This document shows, piece by piece, positions 47,901-54,420 of a stretch of 64,000 nucleotides of DNA. This stretch comes from Nocardia sienata NBRC 100364. Its GTDB lineage: Bacteria > Actinomycetota > Actinomycetes > Mycobacteriales > Mycobacteriaceae. Location of the stretch: assembly GCF_001613205.1 (NCBI RefSeq), contig NZ_BDBX01000033.1, positions 1-64,000 of the forward strand, given 5' to 3'. Position numbers and translations under genes: made by a program. The notes beneath the pieces are model-generated. The model saw only the letters and a program-made list of their open reading frames with translations, did not search any database and was not told the origin of the DNA. The stretch's first letter is position 1. Each line of letters begins with the position of its first letter.

Positions 47901-48281
47901 TACGGCGGCCGAACGCAGCACCCGCTCCGGCGGCGCGTCCGAGGTGTCGGTGTCCTCGTCGGCGAGATCGTCCTCCAGCATCCAGGCGACGGGGTCGAAT
48001 CCCACCGGGCGCACCACCAGCAGCTGGTCCGCGACGGGACCCAGCAGCGCGGCCGCCTCGTTGACCAATGCGGTGAGTTCGGGTTCCAGTGCGGCGTCGC
48101 GGCCGATCTCGGCCAGTTCGCCCAGCCAGCTGGCGCCCTGCCCACCGAAGGCGAGCGCGTAGGGGGTTCCTTCCCGCAACCGGTCCAGCAACGGCGTGCG
48201 ATTCGTCTCGCTCACGGTCCTGCCTGCGGCGGCGTCCACCCGGTGTCCGGCCCCGGACGCAGTGCTCTCGTTGATCGTCAA
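38946..48281 (-). CDS. fas: Type I fatty acid synthase
   Basis: A single 3,111-aa chain that makes C16-C26 acyl-CoA from acetyl- and malonyl-CoA for membrane lipids and mycolic acids. Domains in order, with visible motifs: acetyltransferase (GHSQG, Ser162); enoyl reductase (AGMTPTTVDAKIVAAAANAG near 435); dehydratase (SGDHNPIHTS near 1254); malonyl/palmitoyl transferase (GHSVGEY near 1464); an Ala/Pro linker, then ACP (GVSSRRNQ near 1829); ketoreductase (VVTGASKGS near 2142); ketosynthase (Cys in VAACATAAVS near 2734, His in SKHDTST and GHAKGGA). The TTG at 48281 starts LTINESTASG, matching the MTI start of the M. tuberculosis enzyme. The open frame continues to 48389 without homology and runs up to the first operator repeat. 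Very long opposite-strand ORFs here are shadows. Confidence 0.97.
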   Translation of the reverse strand: MTINESTASGAGHRVDAAAGRTVSETNRTPLLDRLREGTPYALAFGGQGASWLGELAEIGRDAALEPELTALVNEAAALLGPVADQLLVVRPVGFDPVAWMLEDDLADEDTDTSDAPPERVLRSAAVSMPGVLLTQLAALRALRLQGLDPAETVPVAVVGHSQGLLAAAAVQTAGERDAEILAIAQLVGAAAGLVARRRGLMPVGDQSSMVAVSNVDPDELRAVLAEVGAGVDPMAAAVLSIRNGRRRVVLSGTPDQLRRVQQRCAQLHAEQDRERSAKQRGGAVFAPVFEDLDVDVAFHHPALADTVELVAGWAGQCGLDTELAGQLARDILVEPVDWVATVDEVVGTGAEWILDLGPGDLLSRVSGGSLKGTGVGMIAAATRAGQRSLLTPGATPEVAQPWTAFAPRPVRLPNGRIVVETAFTKLTGRSPILLAGMTPTTVDAKIVAAAANAGHWAELAGGGQVTEQIFADRVADLQELLHPGRQVQFNSLFLDPYLWKLQLGGKRLVQRSRAAGAPFDGVIVTAGIPELEEAVALIEELTEAGISHVAFKPGTVAQIRAVLRIADAVPDYPVIMHIEGGKAGGHHSWEDLDDLLLETYAELRTHGNVVVCVGGGIGTPERATEYLTGAWSAPHGYPAMPLDGVLVGTAAMATLEATTAPEVKQLLVDTPGTPDWVGAGTASGGMASGRSQLGADIHEIDNAASRTGRLLDEVAGDAEAVAQRRAEIIEALNATAKPYFGDIAAMTYLAWLERYVDLAIGQERRQDFDCGTDLGDAITAATRSVWLDISWRDRFAEMLRRAEARLAPADRGEIDSLFRDEDLEDPAAALAALREHYPAAGQTLLHPADVPFFITLCKTPGKPVNFVPVVDQDVRRWWRSDSLWQAHDPRYSADQVCVIPGTVAVAGITRVDEPVGELLDRFEQDTAYKLVRDGLAPIAVDARRVAAVTSGPIDVVLAAPDVHWSGRATVNPVHRLGDLHEWTVDEKGAVHPPTGATLVETEGPEPEHNYVELTVPLYAGHVVRIRITVPVTVYNGGAPVVTEADADAAMSALLGVAAGQALPEVKGSVAHLNLAWSPDLVADHAGVTGAGLPAELSTLGRTVPDVLVGACWPAVFGVLGAARTSADTSVIEGMLDLVHLDHRIELLRELPGETSILVVRAESGAVVDTDLGRVVEVDVTVGEMRDQGLDVVPLARLTERFAIRGRTGAGELTDPPRAAGTVSADATETPRRRRRDVTMVAPRSMAAFAAVSGDHNPIHTSDAAAKLAGLGSPIVHGMWLSAAAQHAVSAVDPQASVPARTLTAWTTRFLGMVRPGAEIDVRVERIAVDGGDEILEVSCRAAGDLVMTATGRTAAPKTVYAFPGQGIQRKGMGLDARSRSKAAKAIWDRADKHTREALGFSILAVVRDNPTYLKARGVEHRHPDGVLHLTQFTQVAMATLGVAQVAELREAGAFVEGALLAGHSVGEYNALAAVAGVLPLEAVLEVVFQRGSAMHELVPRDAQGRSDYRMAAIRPSQIGLPDDEVVGFVSGVGEQVGEFLEVVNLNLRGSQYAIAGTVAGLDALEAEIERRRAEFGGKRAFILVPGIDVPFHSTVLRKGVPEFRGKLEQLLPEELQPEVLVGRYIPNLVPKPFSLEREFVAEIADLVPSEPLAAVLADFDSWSQRPSELCRVVLIELLAWQFASPVRWIETQDLLFGELGVERFVEVGLGATPTVANLASQTLKLPDFATTTVEVLNIEREAAVVYSTDTDPAPVDEPVEEVAEAPAAAAAPAAAPAAPAAATGGPRPDDIAFTAADATRVLIALWTKLRIDQIGPVDTIEGLCDGVSSRRNQLLVDLGSELSLGAIDGAADADMGALSATVERLARTYKPFGSVLSDAINDHLRKVFGPSGKRPAAIAERVKKVWELGEGWASHITAEVSLGTREGTSVRGGDLGGLVSGALSDGASVDAAIDAAVQAVAARRGVAVSLPAAGGSGGGTVDAAALGEFTEQITGKDGVLASAARLVLEQLGLTEQTSAAEATDDGLVDLVSAELGSDWPRLVAPAFDARKAVLIDDRWATAREDLARLWLGEDSVTAQLPVAGFTGAGEAVAAQADWWRQRAVGEARSVLAGHYERIAEAARNTTEIGVWSDEVAVVTGASKGSIAAALAGRLLGGGATVVVTTSRLDDTRLGFYRDLYRANARHGAALWVVPANMASYTDIDALIEWVGTEQVDNAGGAKIKTKDALTPTLLLPFAAPRVSGYLSDAGARAEMEMRVLLWSVERLIGGLSTLGADHDVDAKLHVVLPGSPNRGLFGGDGAYGEAKAALDAVVARWRAEKTWAARVTLVHALIGWVRGTGLMGHNDPMVDAVEQAGVQTWSTDEIADELLKWATEEARAAAAADPQQIDLTGGLAGADLDLAALAKQAQEAADAEEADEVQASDAPRISALPAPPALTSALPVPEWGTVTADLTDMVVIVGAGELGPYGSARTRFEMEVSDELSAGGVLELAWTTGMVAWENDPKPGWYDTESGDYVPEHELAERYHDAVVERCGIRRYADDGAMVDNSSPLMTSVFLDQDLSFTVGGEAEARAFYAAAPEHTVITPVADSGDWTVTRKAGTEIRVPRRANLSRTVGGQIPTGWDPTVWGISPDMASSIDRVALWNIACTVDAFVGSGFSPSELMSWVHPSLVANTQGTGMGGMSSMRSLYVDNLLGEPRPNDILQEALPNVALAHVVQSYVGSYGAMVHPVAACATAAVSVEEGVDKIKLGKAEVVVAGGFDDLGIEGIVGFGDMSATADSAAMSAKGISDRYFSRANDRRRGGFVESQGGGTVLLARGDVALEMGLPVLGVVAYAQSYADGVHTSIPAPGLGALGAGRGGRESRFAAELRKLGVGPDDIAVVSKHDTSTAANDPNESELHERLAAAIGRSDGAPLFVVSQKSLTGHAKGGAAAFQLIGLCQVLENGVVPPNRSLDCVDDKMAEYPHLVWVREALRFGDRFPLKAGLVTSLGFGHVSGLLAVVHPEAFVQAIEPARRAEYQRRAQERLLAGRQRIVEAMCGGAALYERPADRRLGGDGTPAAKIRGLEAEVLLSEDARLGTGGVYQVDGAGCETGRFVGGGADVAGTA

Positions 48282-48388
48282 GACGCTTCGACTTTCTCTC
48301 GTGGCGACATGTCTTCGGAGACTTCCCCGGCTCCCAGTCCGCGCGCGGGCAGTCCATGCCCGTCGGCCTGCTCTCAGCGAGAATGGCA

Positions 48389-48555
48389 CAAAATCATGAG
48401 GGAACCCTCACGTTTGCCTGCCCGTGCGTCGCCTACCGATCGGTATTCATGCACCCCTGTACCAGAATCGACGCAAACATGAACCTCCCTCATGTTTGAA
48501 CCCGCTGGTGAGGGCCGGTCCTTACCCCCGCGAAACGTGAGCACTCCTCATATTG
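48389..48555. promoter_or_regulatory. Three related inverted repeats upstream of fas (FasR-type operators)
   Basis: Site A (48389-48416): CAAAATCATGAGG facing CCTCACGTTTG. Site B (48474-48498): CAAACATGA-N7-TCATGTTTG, perfect arms. Site C (48532-48555): GAAACGTGAG facing CTCATATTG. All share a (C/G)AAAC(A/G)TGA half-site. The fas-acpS promoter of mycobacteria carries three FasR inverted repeats (from memory of the literature), and the arrangement here fits that. The rest of the 388-nt gap between fas and tRNA-Leu holds nothing else I can name. Confidence 0.75.
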
Positions 48556-48669
48556 CCGGTTACCGAATCGTTATAATCCCAGGTGGGGTTACCGGCGAGT
48601 ACAAAACACCGGCCCGCGTCTTCGCGATCCGCCGAGGGACCGGTAGAGTTTGGACGGTCGTACCATCAA

Positions 48670-48751
48670 GCGCGAGTGGCGAAATTGGCAGACGCGCCAG
48701 ATTTAGGTTCTGGTGTCCACGGACGTGGGGGTTCAAGTCCCCCCTCGCGCA
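48670..48751 (+). tRNA. tRNA-Leu (anticodon TAG)
   Basis: Acceptor GCGCGAG (48670-48676) pairs with CTCGCGC (48744-48750). Anticodon arm CCAGA-TTTAGGT-TCTGG has TAG at 48704-48706. There is a long variable arm (class II), and the T-arm is GGGGG-TTCAAGT-CCCCC. No CCA encoded. It marks the border between the conserved fas region and the accessory block. Confidence 0.96.
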
Positions 48752-49260
48752 CTTCGCTTCGTGTCATTCGTGACGCGAAGCGTTGTGGGAGTACCCCGAC
48801 GAGGGACCACCCGGTCCACGACCCATCAGGTGTAAGTCACCTCGGGGCCGGGCAGCCTCGGATCGGCCGCTTTCTCGAGCGCGCCGCGGAGCCCTGCACC
48901 TGGCCCGTCCACGCTGCCGACGCCGGCGCACCGATGACGCCCCTACTGCGGGTGGCATCGGTAGGTCGTGCGGCTGACGACCGACTCGTGCAGGACCGTC
49001 CATCGGCCGTATACCCGTCGACGACCCGCCTTCGGCGCCGATGACCGCACCGACAACCCGTCGCGTCCCGGATGCGGCGGGTGGCCGGCCAGATCTCGGT
49101 GGTCATCGTCGACGACGCCGATATGGACGTGCTCGGCGACGGACCGGTGATCCGCACACTCGCACGGCCACCCGGCCCCGAAAATGCAGCTCGGGTATGC
49201 CGAGGACGAACGGGGGCCGCCGAGACGCAACCGTCATCCAATGCGACCGAGACCGGTGCA
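48752..49260. other. Non-coding stretch at the island border
   Basis: 509 nt between tRNA-Leu and the desaturase stop. ORFs exist on both strands, but all are Arg/Pro-rich with no domain, start signal or plausible codon pattern. No integrase remnant or copy of the tRNA 3' end is visible here. Confidence 0.5.
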
Positions 49261-50331
49261 CTAGTTTCGTCGACTATCCATCCGGTCGATGAGTTCGATG
49301 TCGACGAATTCGCCCAGCCGCGCACTGGTCTTGCCCTCCGCAACGTCACGAACAATATCCTTGAATTGCCAGACGAAAGTGCGGGACTTCGGCGCGGTTT
49401 CTTCGATTGTGCTGGCGAAGACGGAGTCGCGCATATGAATCTCATGAATCTTCGGCAGATTCCAGTACGGAATCATGGGCGAGAGATGGTGGTCCAGGTG
49501 ATACCCCTCGTTGTGCATACCCAGGAAATGATAGGAAAGCGGTCCCAGCGCACGGTGACGAGTGGTCCTCACATCGGTATCACCATTTCCGACGAGAGGA
49601 AAATGCTCCAGCAATGCCATGTACCAATTGATCATGGGGAATACGATCAGCAGAGGCACGATCCAATAGAGCAAGAATTGGCTTCCGTATCCGGTCGCCC
49701 AGCAGAGCAGACCGAGCGCACCCAGATAGCACAACACTCCCAGACCAGGAAGTGCCTTGTTCCAGGAACCGGAGAGCTGCAACTCTTTCACGATGGCTGT
49801 CGTCTTCGTACCCAGTAGCGGCAGCAGCATGTGACGCCGCACGAACCCTGCACCGGATTGCGGCTTGTACAAGCCGGCGGCGAGATGTGCCCGGAAGTCG
49901 GGATCTCTGCGCACATCTCCGAAACTGCCATGATGATCTCGCATATGGCTCCGCCGGAACGCGTCGTAGGGTTGGAGGATCACGTACCCCGAGAACCACG
50001 TTCCCAAGAACCGGTTCAGACGGGGGTGCCGGGCCAACGTCCCGTGCACGGATTCATGAACCAGGGTCCCGAGCGCACGCTGCCTGGTTGCGATCACAGT
50101 CAGCGCGACAGTGAGATAGAAGACCCACCACAGCCACCCCGAAAGCTGCTCACAGACGAGGACAACGATCGCGATGACCACCCAGTCGCCGATCAACGCC
50201 AACGGCCCATGCCAATTGTCGAGCTTTCGAAGTTTTCTGACCTCACCGTCGATCTCGGAATCGAACCTGTAGCGAGGTACGCGGCCTGGCAGCGGATTTA
50301 TGTCATCGCTTTGTTCTGTCTCGATCACCAT
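49261..50331 (-). CDS. Membrane di-iron desaturase/hydroxylase of the accessory cluster
   Basis: Protein of 356 aa of the fatty-acid-desaturase superfamily. The histidine boxes are HESVHG near residue 91, HMRDHH near 129 and YHLDHH near 275. Hydrophobic blocks lie at about 45-80 and 185-240. The fold binds two irons and uses O2 to desaturate or hydroxylate a lipid-linked or small substrate. It is the last gene of the minus-strand cluster, 108 nt after the reductase-like gene. In this setting (arginine oxidase, acyltransferase homologue) a tailoring role is more likely than membrane-lipid desaturation; the DesA3-type enzyme at 15926 covers that job. Start ATG 50331 (MVIETEQSDDINPLPG). Confidence 0.83.
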   Translation of the reverse strand: MVIETEQSDDINPLPGRVPRYRFDSEIDGEVRKLRKLDNWHGPLALIGDWVVIAIVVLVCEQLSGWLWWVFYLTVALTVIATRQRALGTLVHESVHGTLARHPRLNRFLGTWFSGYVILQPYDAFRRSHMRDHHGSFGDVRRDPDFRAHLAAGLYKPQSGAGFVRRHMLLPLLGTKTTAIVKELQLSGSWNKALPGLGVLCYLGALGLLCWATGYGSQFLLYWIVPLLIVFPMINWYMALLEHFPLVGNGDTDVRTTRHRALGPLSYHFLGMHNEGYHLDHHLSPMIPYWNLPKIHEIHMRDSVFASTIEETAPKSRTFVWQFKDIVRDVAEGKTSARLGEFVDIELIDRMDSRRN

Positions 50332-50439
50332 TGCCTCCTTACTGCGGCTCGCCGCCGCTGGCGAGTTCGTTGCGGGTGGGTCGTGTGACCGGCTCGGCGT
50401 GCGGTAACCGAGGGCAGGGCCACAGAGCCTGGCCGTTGC

Positions 50440-51480
50440 TCACAGAATCGATGGCCTCCGCCGTACCGGCTGCCAACTGGCGTTGTCACGGTAGGCAGGG
50501 TTGACGACTCTCGGGTCTTCTCCGGTTTCGAGAACATTCTTGATGGAGTCGGCGTTGGCCGCGAGTATCGCGCGGAAGGACTCCTCGGTCGCACCGGCCG
50601 CGTGCGGCGTGACCAGAAACCGCCTGCTGCCCAATGTCATCAACCCGAGGGGATCGGTGCGGTCCGACGGTGCCGGCACGATGTAGTAGCCATCCATTGC
50701 GGCGGCGGCGAGACGACCGTCGAGCAACGCGGAGCGCAACGACGCTGGATCCACGAGCTCCGCCTCGGAAGTGTTGATCAGTACCGCACCGGATTTCACG
50801 GCAGCGAGCTGCGTTTCGCCGATCATCCGCTCTGTCTGCGGACCGTATGTAACGTGCAGGCTGATGACGTCGGATTCGGCGAGCAGCTCGGCCAGATCGA
50901 CCCGGCGAGCGGCGATATCGCGCTCCAGTTCCGGTTTGGCTGTTCGGCTCACATAGACCACCCGCATTCCGAAGCCGTTGGCCGCGATCCGGGCGACAGT
51001 AGCGCCGATGGTACCCATGCCGACGATGCCCAGCGTCCTCCCATACAGGTTGCGTCCTGTGGTCTTGTGCCATCGACCGGCCTGCGTTTCCATGGCAAGG
51101 TCGGTGATCCCACGCCAGGCGTCGACCATGAGACCGATCGCGAATTCCGCGACCGCACGCGCATTGGCGCCGGGCGCGTTGGTCACCGCGATCCCCGCCG
51201 CGGTGGCTGCGTCGGTGTCGATGTATGCGTGGTACCCGGCACCCGTGAAGGCTATTACCTTGAGGTCGTCGGCAGCGGACAACGCGGCGGCTGTCGCACG
51301 CTCCACACCACCGAGAATGTATGCGTCCTTGTCCACCAGAGCCCGCGCCAACTCCGATTCGGACAGGTCACCGCCATACACTTCGACCTCGAGATCCTGT
51401 CGGCGCAGCCATTCGACATCGGCCGGTAGCGGATCGGCCCCGGTGAGCAGGACACGATGAGGGCTCGATCGAGCCGTCAT
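50440..51480 (-). CDS. D-2-hydroxyacid-dehydrogenase-fold protein with altered active site, possible imine reductase
   Basis: Protein of 346 aa. The NAD(P)-binding Rossmann core is clear (RTLGIVGMGTIGATVARIAA near residue 145). In true D-2-hydroxyacid dehydrogenases an Arg lies in N-x-S-R-G, a Glu in the following D-V-x-x-x-E-P, and a His near the end. Here the first block reads NTSEAELVD (Glu239 instead of Arg), the second reads MDGYYIVPAP (Val268 instead of Glu), and only His293 (TPHAAGAT) remains. The start overlaps the arginine-oxidase-like stop in an ATGA, so the two are made together. I recall that in indolmycin biosynthesis the PLP arginine oxidase Ind4 works with an imine reductase, Ind5, thought to be of this fold. 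Imine or keto reduction is inferred, not shown. Confidence 0.8.
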   Translation of the reverse strand: MTARSSPHRVLLTGADPLPADVEWLRRQDLEVEVYGGDLSESELARALVDKDAYILGGVERATAAALSAADDLKVIAFTGAGYHAYIDTDAATAAGIAVTNAPGANARAVAEFAIGLMVDAWRGITDLAMETQAGRWHKTTGRNLYGRTLGIVGMGTIGATVARIAANGFGMRVVYVSRTAKPELERDIAARRVDLAELLAESDVISLHVTYGPQTERMIGETQLAAVKSGAVLINTSEAELVDPASLRSALLDGRLAAAAMDGYYIVPAPSDRTDPLGLMTLGSRRFLVTPHAAGATEESFRAILAANADSIKNVLETGEDPRVVNPAYRDNASWQPVRRRPSIL

Positions 51481-52682
51481 CGTCGCAGCCTTTCCTCGGC
51501 GAGCCGGATCTCGGTGTCTCGTAGCAACTGCGCACCCTCCAGCATCAGTTGTGAATCGCGCGCCAGGGCAACGCGTACGAGATTCCGGCCACGCTCCGGC
51601 TGATGCCAGAAGAAGTTCGTTCCGGGTAGAATATGAACACCCTCCTGGATCGCGGCGTGGACGAAGACCTCACAATCCATTCCTTCCGGAAGACGCAGCC
51701 AATCCACCGAAACAGGCGATCGCATCTCGGTGAGGAACTCGATATTTCCGTCGGACAGGATCGATCGGAGGATAGCCCGATTCTTCGTCACCGAAGGTAG
51801 GATACTCTCCTCGAAGCCGTTCTTCGAGCTGTCCTGAATAAACTCTGTCAGCACTCGTAGATGAAAAGGAGAAACGCTCTGCAATAGATCATCGTGCAGT
51901 CGGTACATGTCTGCGTACATGTCTTGACTACACACCGCCAGGCCGACCTTTATCTCACTGGTCGACCACGTCTTACCCGTATCCTCGAGCACAATATACG
52001 AAACTCCTGACTCCTCCAATATTTCATACTGCGACCAATCCGCCGGCGCAGGACAGAAAAATCTGAAGGACGTGTCCAGAACAAGAGTGCAACCGCGGTC
52101 GGCACAATACTGGACCAGCGTTCTGAACTCGGCCTCGGACAGCATCCATCCGGTGGGATTGTTGGGCGATACGAGCCACACGACCGCAGGCTCGAGCCGA
52201 GCCAGCGCCACAGGAATTCGTTCGACCGTACAATCCTGTTCCGTCAGCGGTACGATATCCACGTTTTCGCGGAGCAAAATGGACGAAATATTGTCGAAGA
52301 CCGGCTCGATCAACGCGACGCGCTTGCCTGCACGAGCGCAATGGCTTACCACCATTGTTATCGCGGATGATGCGGAGTACGAGAGCATATACCTGGAAAA
52401 ATCCTGGTGCATCGGCTCGCCGGCCAAGCCCATGAAGGCGCCGATAAAATCCTCTTCCAACTCGGTCTGGGTCCGATTCCGGGCTTCGTAGAAGAGCTCC
52501 GGAAAGCGTTCGACGATGTCGACCTGCGTAGCAGTCATAGGTTGCCGGCAATGGGCATCCGACAAATTTATGGCTTGATCGAGACTACGACGCTCATACG
52601 TGGTGCTGGTTGTTCGCGCAGGCGAATCGGGAGAATGTGAAATTCGCGGCCGGATGCTTGTCACCCTCGGTTGACCTTTCAT
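51477..52682 (-). CDS. PLP-dependent, aminotransferase-fold enzyme resembling L-arginine oxidases MppP/RohP/Ind4
   Basis: Protein of 401 aa of aminotransferase class I/II fold. The PLP lysine is Lys237 in LEDTGKTWSTSEIKVG, with VSPNNPTGWML and LDTSFRFF as the usual PLP contacts. Several blocks look specific to the O2-using arginine oxidases rather than transaminases: NLSDAHCRQPM near residue 40 (His44 would match the mobile N-terminal His of MppP), VALIEPVFDNI, and GTNFFWHQPERGRNLVRVAL near the end. MppP (enduracididine), RohP (azomycin) and Ind4 (indolmycin) oxidise L-arginine without a metal. Here the likely product is a keto or dehydro arginine handed to the coupled reductase-like protein. 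ATG 52682; a GTG six codons later is possible. AT-richer than the core genes. Confidence 0.82.
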   Translation of the reverse strand: MKGQPRVTSIRPRISHSPDSPARTTSTTYERRSLDQAINLSDAHCRQPMTATQVDIVERFPELFYEARNRTQTELEEDFIGAFMGLAGEPMHQDFSRYMLSYSASSAITMVVSHCARAGKRVALIEPVFDNISSILLRENVDIVPLTEQDCTVERIPVALARLEPAVVWLVSPNNPTGWMLSEAEFRTLVQYCADRGCTLVLDTSFRFFCPAPADWSQYEILEESGVSYIVLEDTGKTWSTSEIKVGLAVCSQDMYADMYRLHDDLLQSVSPFHLRVLTEFIQDSSKNGFEESILPSVTKNRAILRSILSDGNIEFLTEMRSPVSVDWLRLPEGMDCEVFVHAAIQEGVHILPGTNFFWHQPERGRNLVRVALARDSQLMLEGAQLLRDTEIRLAEERLRR

Positions 52683-52789
52683 ATTTGTAGATGCATGTCG
52701 GTGTGTCGAGTTCGGTGTCGTCCAGGTATTTCGATCGGGACGGCCGGAAGCTCACAGCAACTATCGAAGTGCAGGATTCGGGTCGTGGG

Positions 52790-54250
52790 TCAATGCCATG
52801 GTGAGCCCTGTTTCTCTTTTGTTTTCGGAGCGTTGCTCCAAGGGGTTCGAAGAGTCTGCACCCCGGACGGACCGGCGGCGGCTGCTTCAGGAGCCGCCGA
52901 TGATATTTCCCGGACCTCCGCCCGATCGCGATGTTCGAGAACCAGCAGATTCTCCTTCTCCCCGGATGCGCTATTTCCACCCAGCAATATGTCGAGCGAG
53001 CCGTCGTTATTTCTGGAAAAGACAACTTGCGCGATGTCGAGTATCCATCTCGCTGCGGTGACAATGCGTGTTCGACCCACTGCGCCGGATCGCCCACGGG
53101 CAGCGGCGGCACGGGCCGCAATTCGGCCCAGCAGGATTCCCGCACCGATGCCGAGCGCAGCCGTGAATAGCATCCCCCCCGACGAACCGGCAAGATGAAC
53201 ACCCTGGCTCGCCACCGTACTTCCCATGGCGATCCCGACCCACATCAAGCTGAAATGAAAGCCGAGGGCCTCACCAGGCGCGCCCTCGGAAAACGCTGCA
53301 TTCATGTAATCGGTGCAGGCCGGAAAAACAGCCCCGGCCAACATGCCCACTACGAAAACAGCTATCGCCAGCATCACAGGCCCGGCCGCGAAGGCGCAGG
53401 GCACCATTCCGGCTCCGAGCCCTGCCAGCAGCACATACGGCGAGATGGTTCTGGAGATCGAACCGTACAGATACCCGCCTGCCACGGCACCGGCTGCGCC
53501 GACGGCGAGCACCAGTCCGATCGCTCCTTCGTCGCCGAAATCGTGCATCACCGCGATGACGAACATTTCCTCCGCACTGATCACCGCGGCGGCCGCGGCG
53601 TATGCGACACATGCCGCCACGAACCCGGGCTGTAACCAGGACCGCCGGAGCACAGGTCGATCCACCGGAGCCGTCTCGGTTTCCAGCGATGGGCTGGATC
53701 TGAGCAGCACCGCGCCGCAGCACAAGACCACCATTCGCGCCACCAGGAGCACCACATCTGTGTCGAGCATGCTCATCGCTGCGACACCCAGCGGCGGCCC
53801 GGCCAGCAGCGAAACATCGGCGGTCACTTCGTAGGCGGCCAGCGCCGGGCGCCGCTGCCGTTCGGTCGTGGCGACGGTGATGGCCTGTTTTGCCACGTTG
53901 ATGACCGGTATCTCGAACCATGCCGCCAGCGCCGCGAGCAACAGCAGCACCGGAAACGGAGCGAATGGTGCAATCACCCAGCAGATCCCGTTGATCAGGA
54001 TGGCCCGAGCGATGGTGAGTCGCGTACCCAAGCGGTCGAGCTGCGGGCCACGCCGTAGCTCGGTTCCGGCCAGACACAGGTAGACCACCGTACTCAATAG
54101 GCCCGCAGCAGCGTAGGACAGGTCCAACGTATGCCGCACATGCATGACCAGCATCAGGGATTGAGAGTTGAGAACCGTCCGGAACAGCAGGCTGAGTAGC
54201 ACCATTTCGCATACTGTCCGGTTTGTCAGAAGCTCTAGATAAGCTTTCAC
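52790..54250 (-). CDS. MFS exporter of the accessory cluster
   Basis: Protein of 486 aa with twelve predicted membrane helices in the first 390 residues (RTVLNSQSLMLVMHVRHTLD, then LDRLGTRLTIARAILINGIC in the 2-3 region) and a hydrophilic C-terminal tail of about 90 residues ending KTKEKQGSPWH. The long tail is unusual for MFS drug exporters. Its place between the acyltransferase homologue and the oxidase gene suggests export of, or self-protection from, the cluster product. Start ATG 54250 (MKAYLELLTNRTVCEM). Confidence 0.85.
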   Translation of the reverse strand: MKAYLELLTNRTVCEMVLLSLLFRTVLNSQSLMLVMHVRHTLDLSYAAAGLLSTVVYLCLAGTELRRGPQLDRLGTRLTIARAILINGICWVIAPFAPFPVLLLLAALAAWFEIPVINVAKQAITVATTERQRRPALAAYEVTADVSLLAGPPLGVAAMSMLDTDVVLLVARMVVLCCGAVLLRSSPSLETETAPVDRPVLRRSWLQPGFVAACVAYAAAAAVISAEEMFVIAVMHDFGDEGAIGLVLAVGAAGAVAGGYLYGSISRTISPYVLLAGLGAGMVPCAFAAGPVMLAIAVFVVGMLAGAVFPACTDYMNAAFSEGAPGEALGFHFSLMWVGIAMGSTVASQGVHLAGSSGGMLFTAALGIGAGILLGRIAARAAAARGRSGAVGRTRIVTAARWILDIAQVVFSRNNDGSLDILLGGNSASGEKENLLVLEHRDRAEVREISSAAPEAAAAGPSGVQTLRTPWSNAPKTKEKQGSPWH

Positions 54251-54420
54251 TTCCGCTCACCCGGCGTGTAGTCGGCTTCTGCGGAAGCGATCGAGTCTTC
54301 TGTCAGGTAGGTGTTCTCAGTACGTTTACCACGGCGCCCCTGTCTCCAGGGTTCGGCACTTCTTTCCATTGCTATGCGAAAACCGAAGTAGTGAATATTT
54401 CGATAATCGACCCTGGACCG

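Noticed and set aside
49072..49818. 248-codon plus-strand frame opposite the cluster desaturase
   Set aside because: It overlaps antisense to the desaturase histidine-box coding region and shows no domain.
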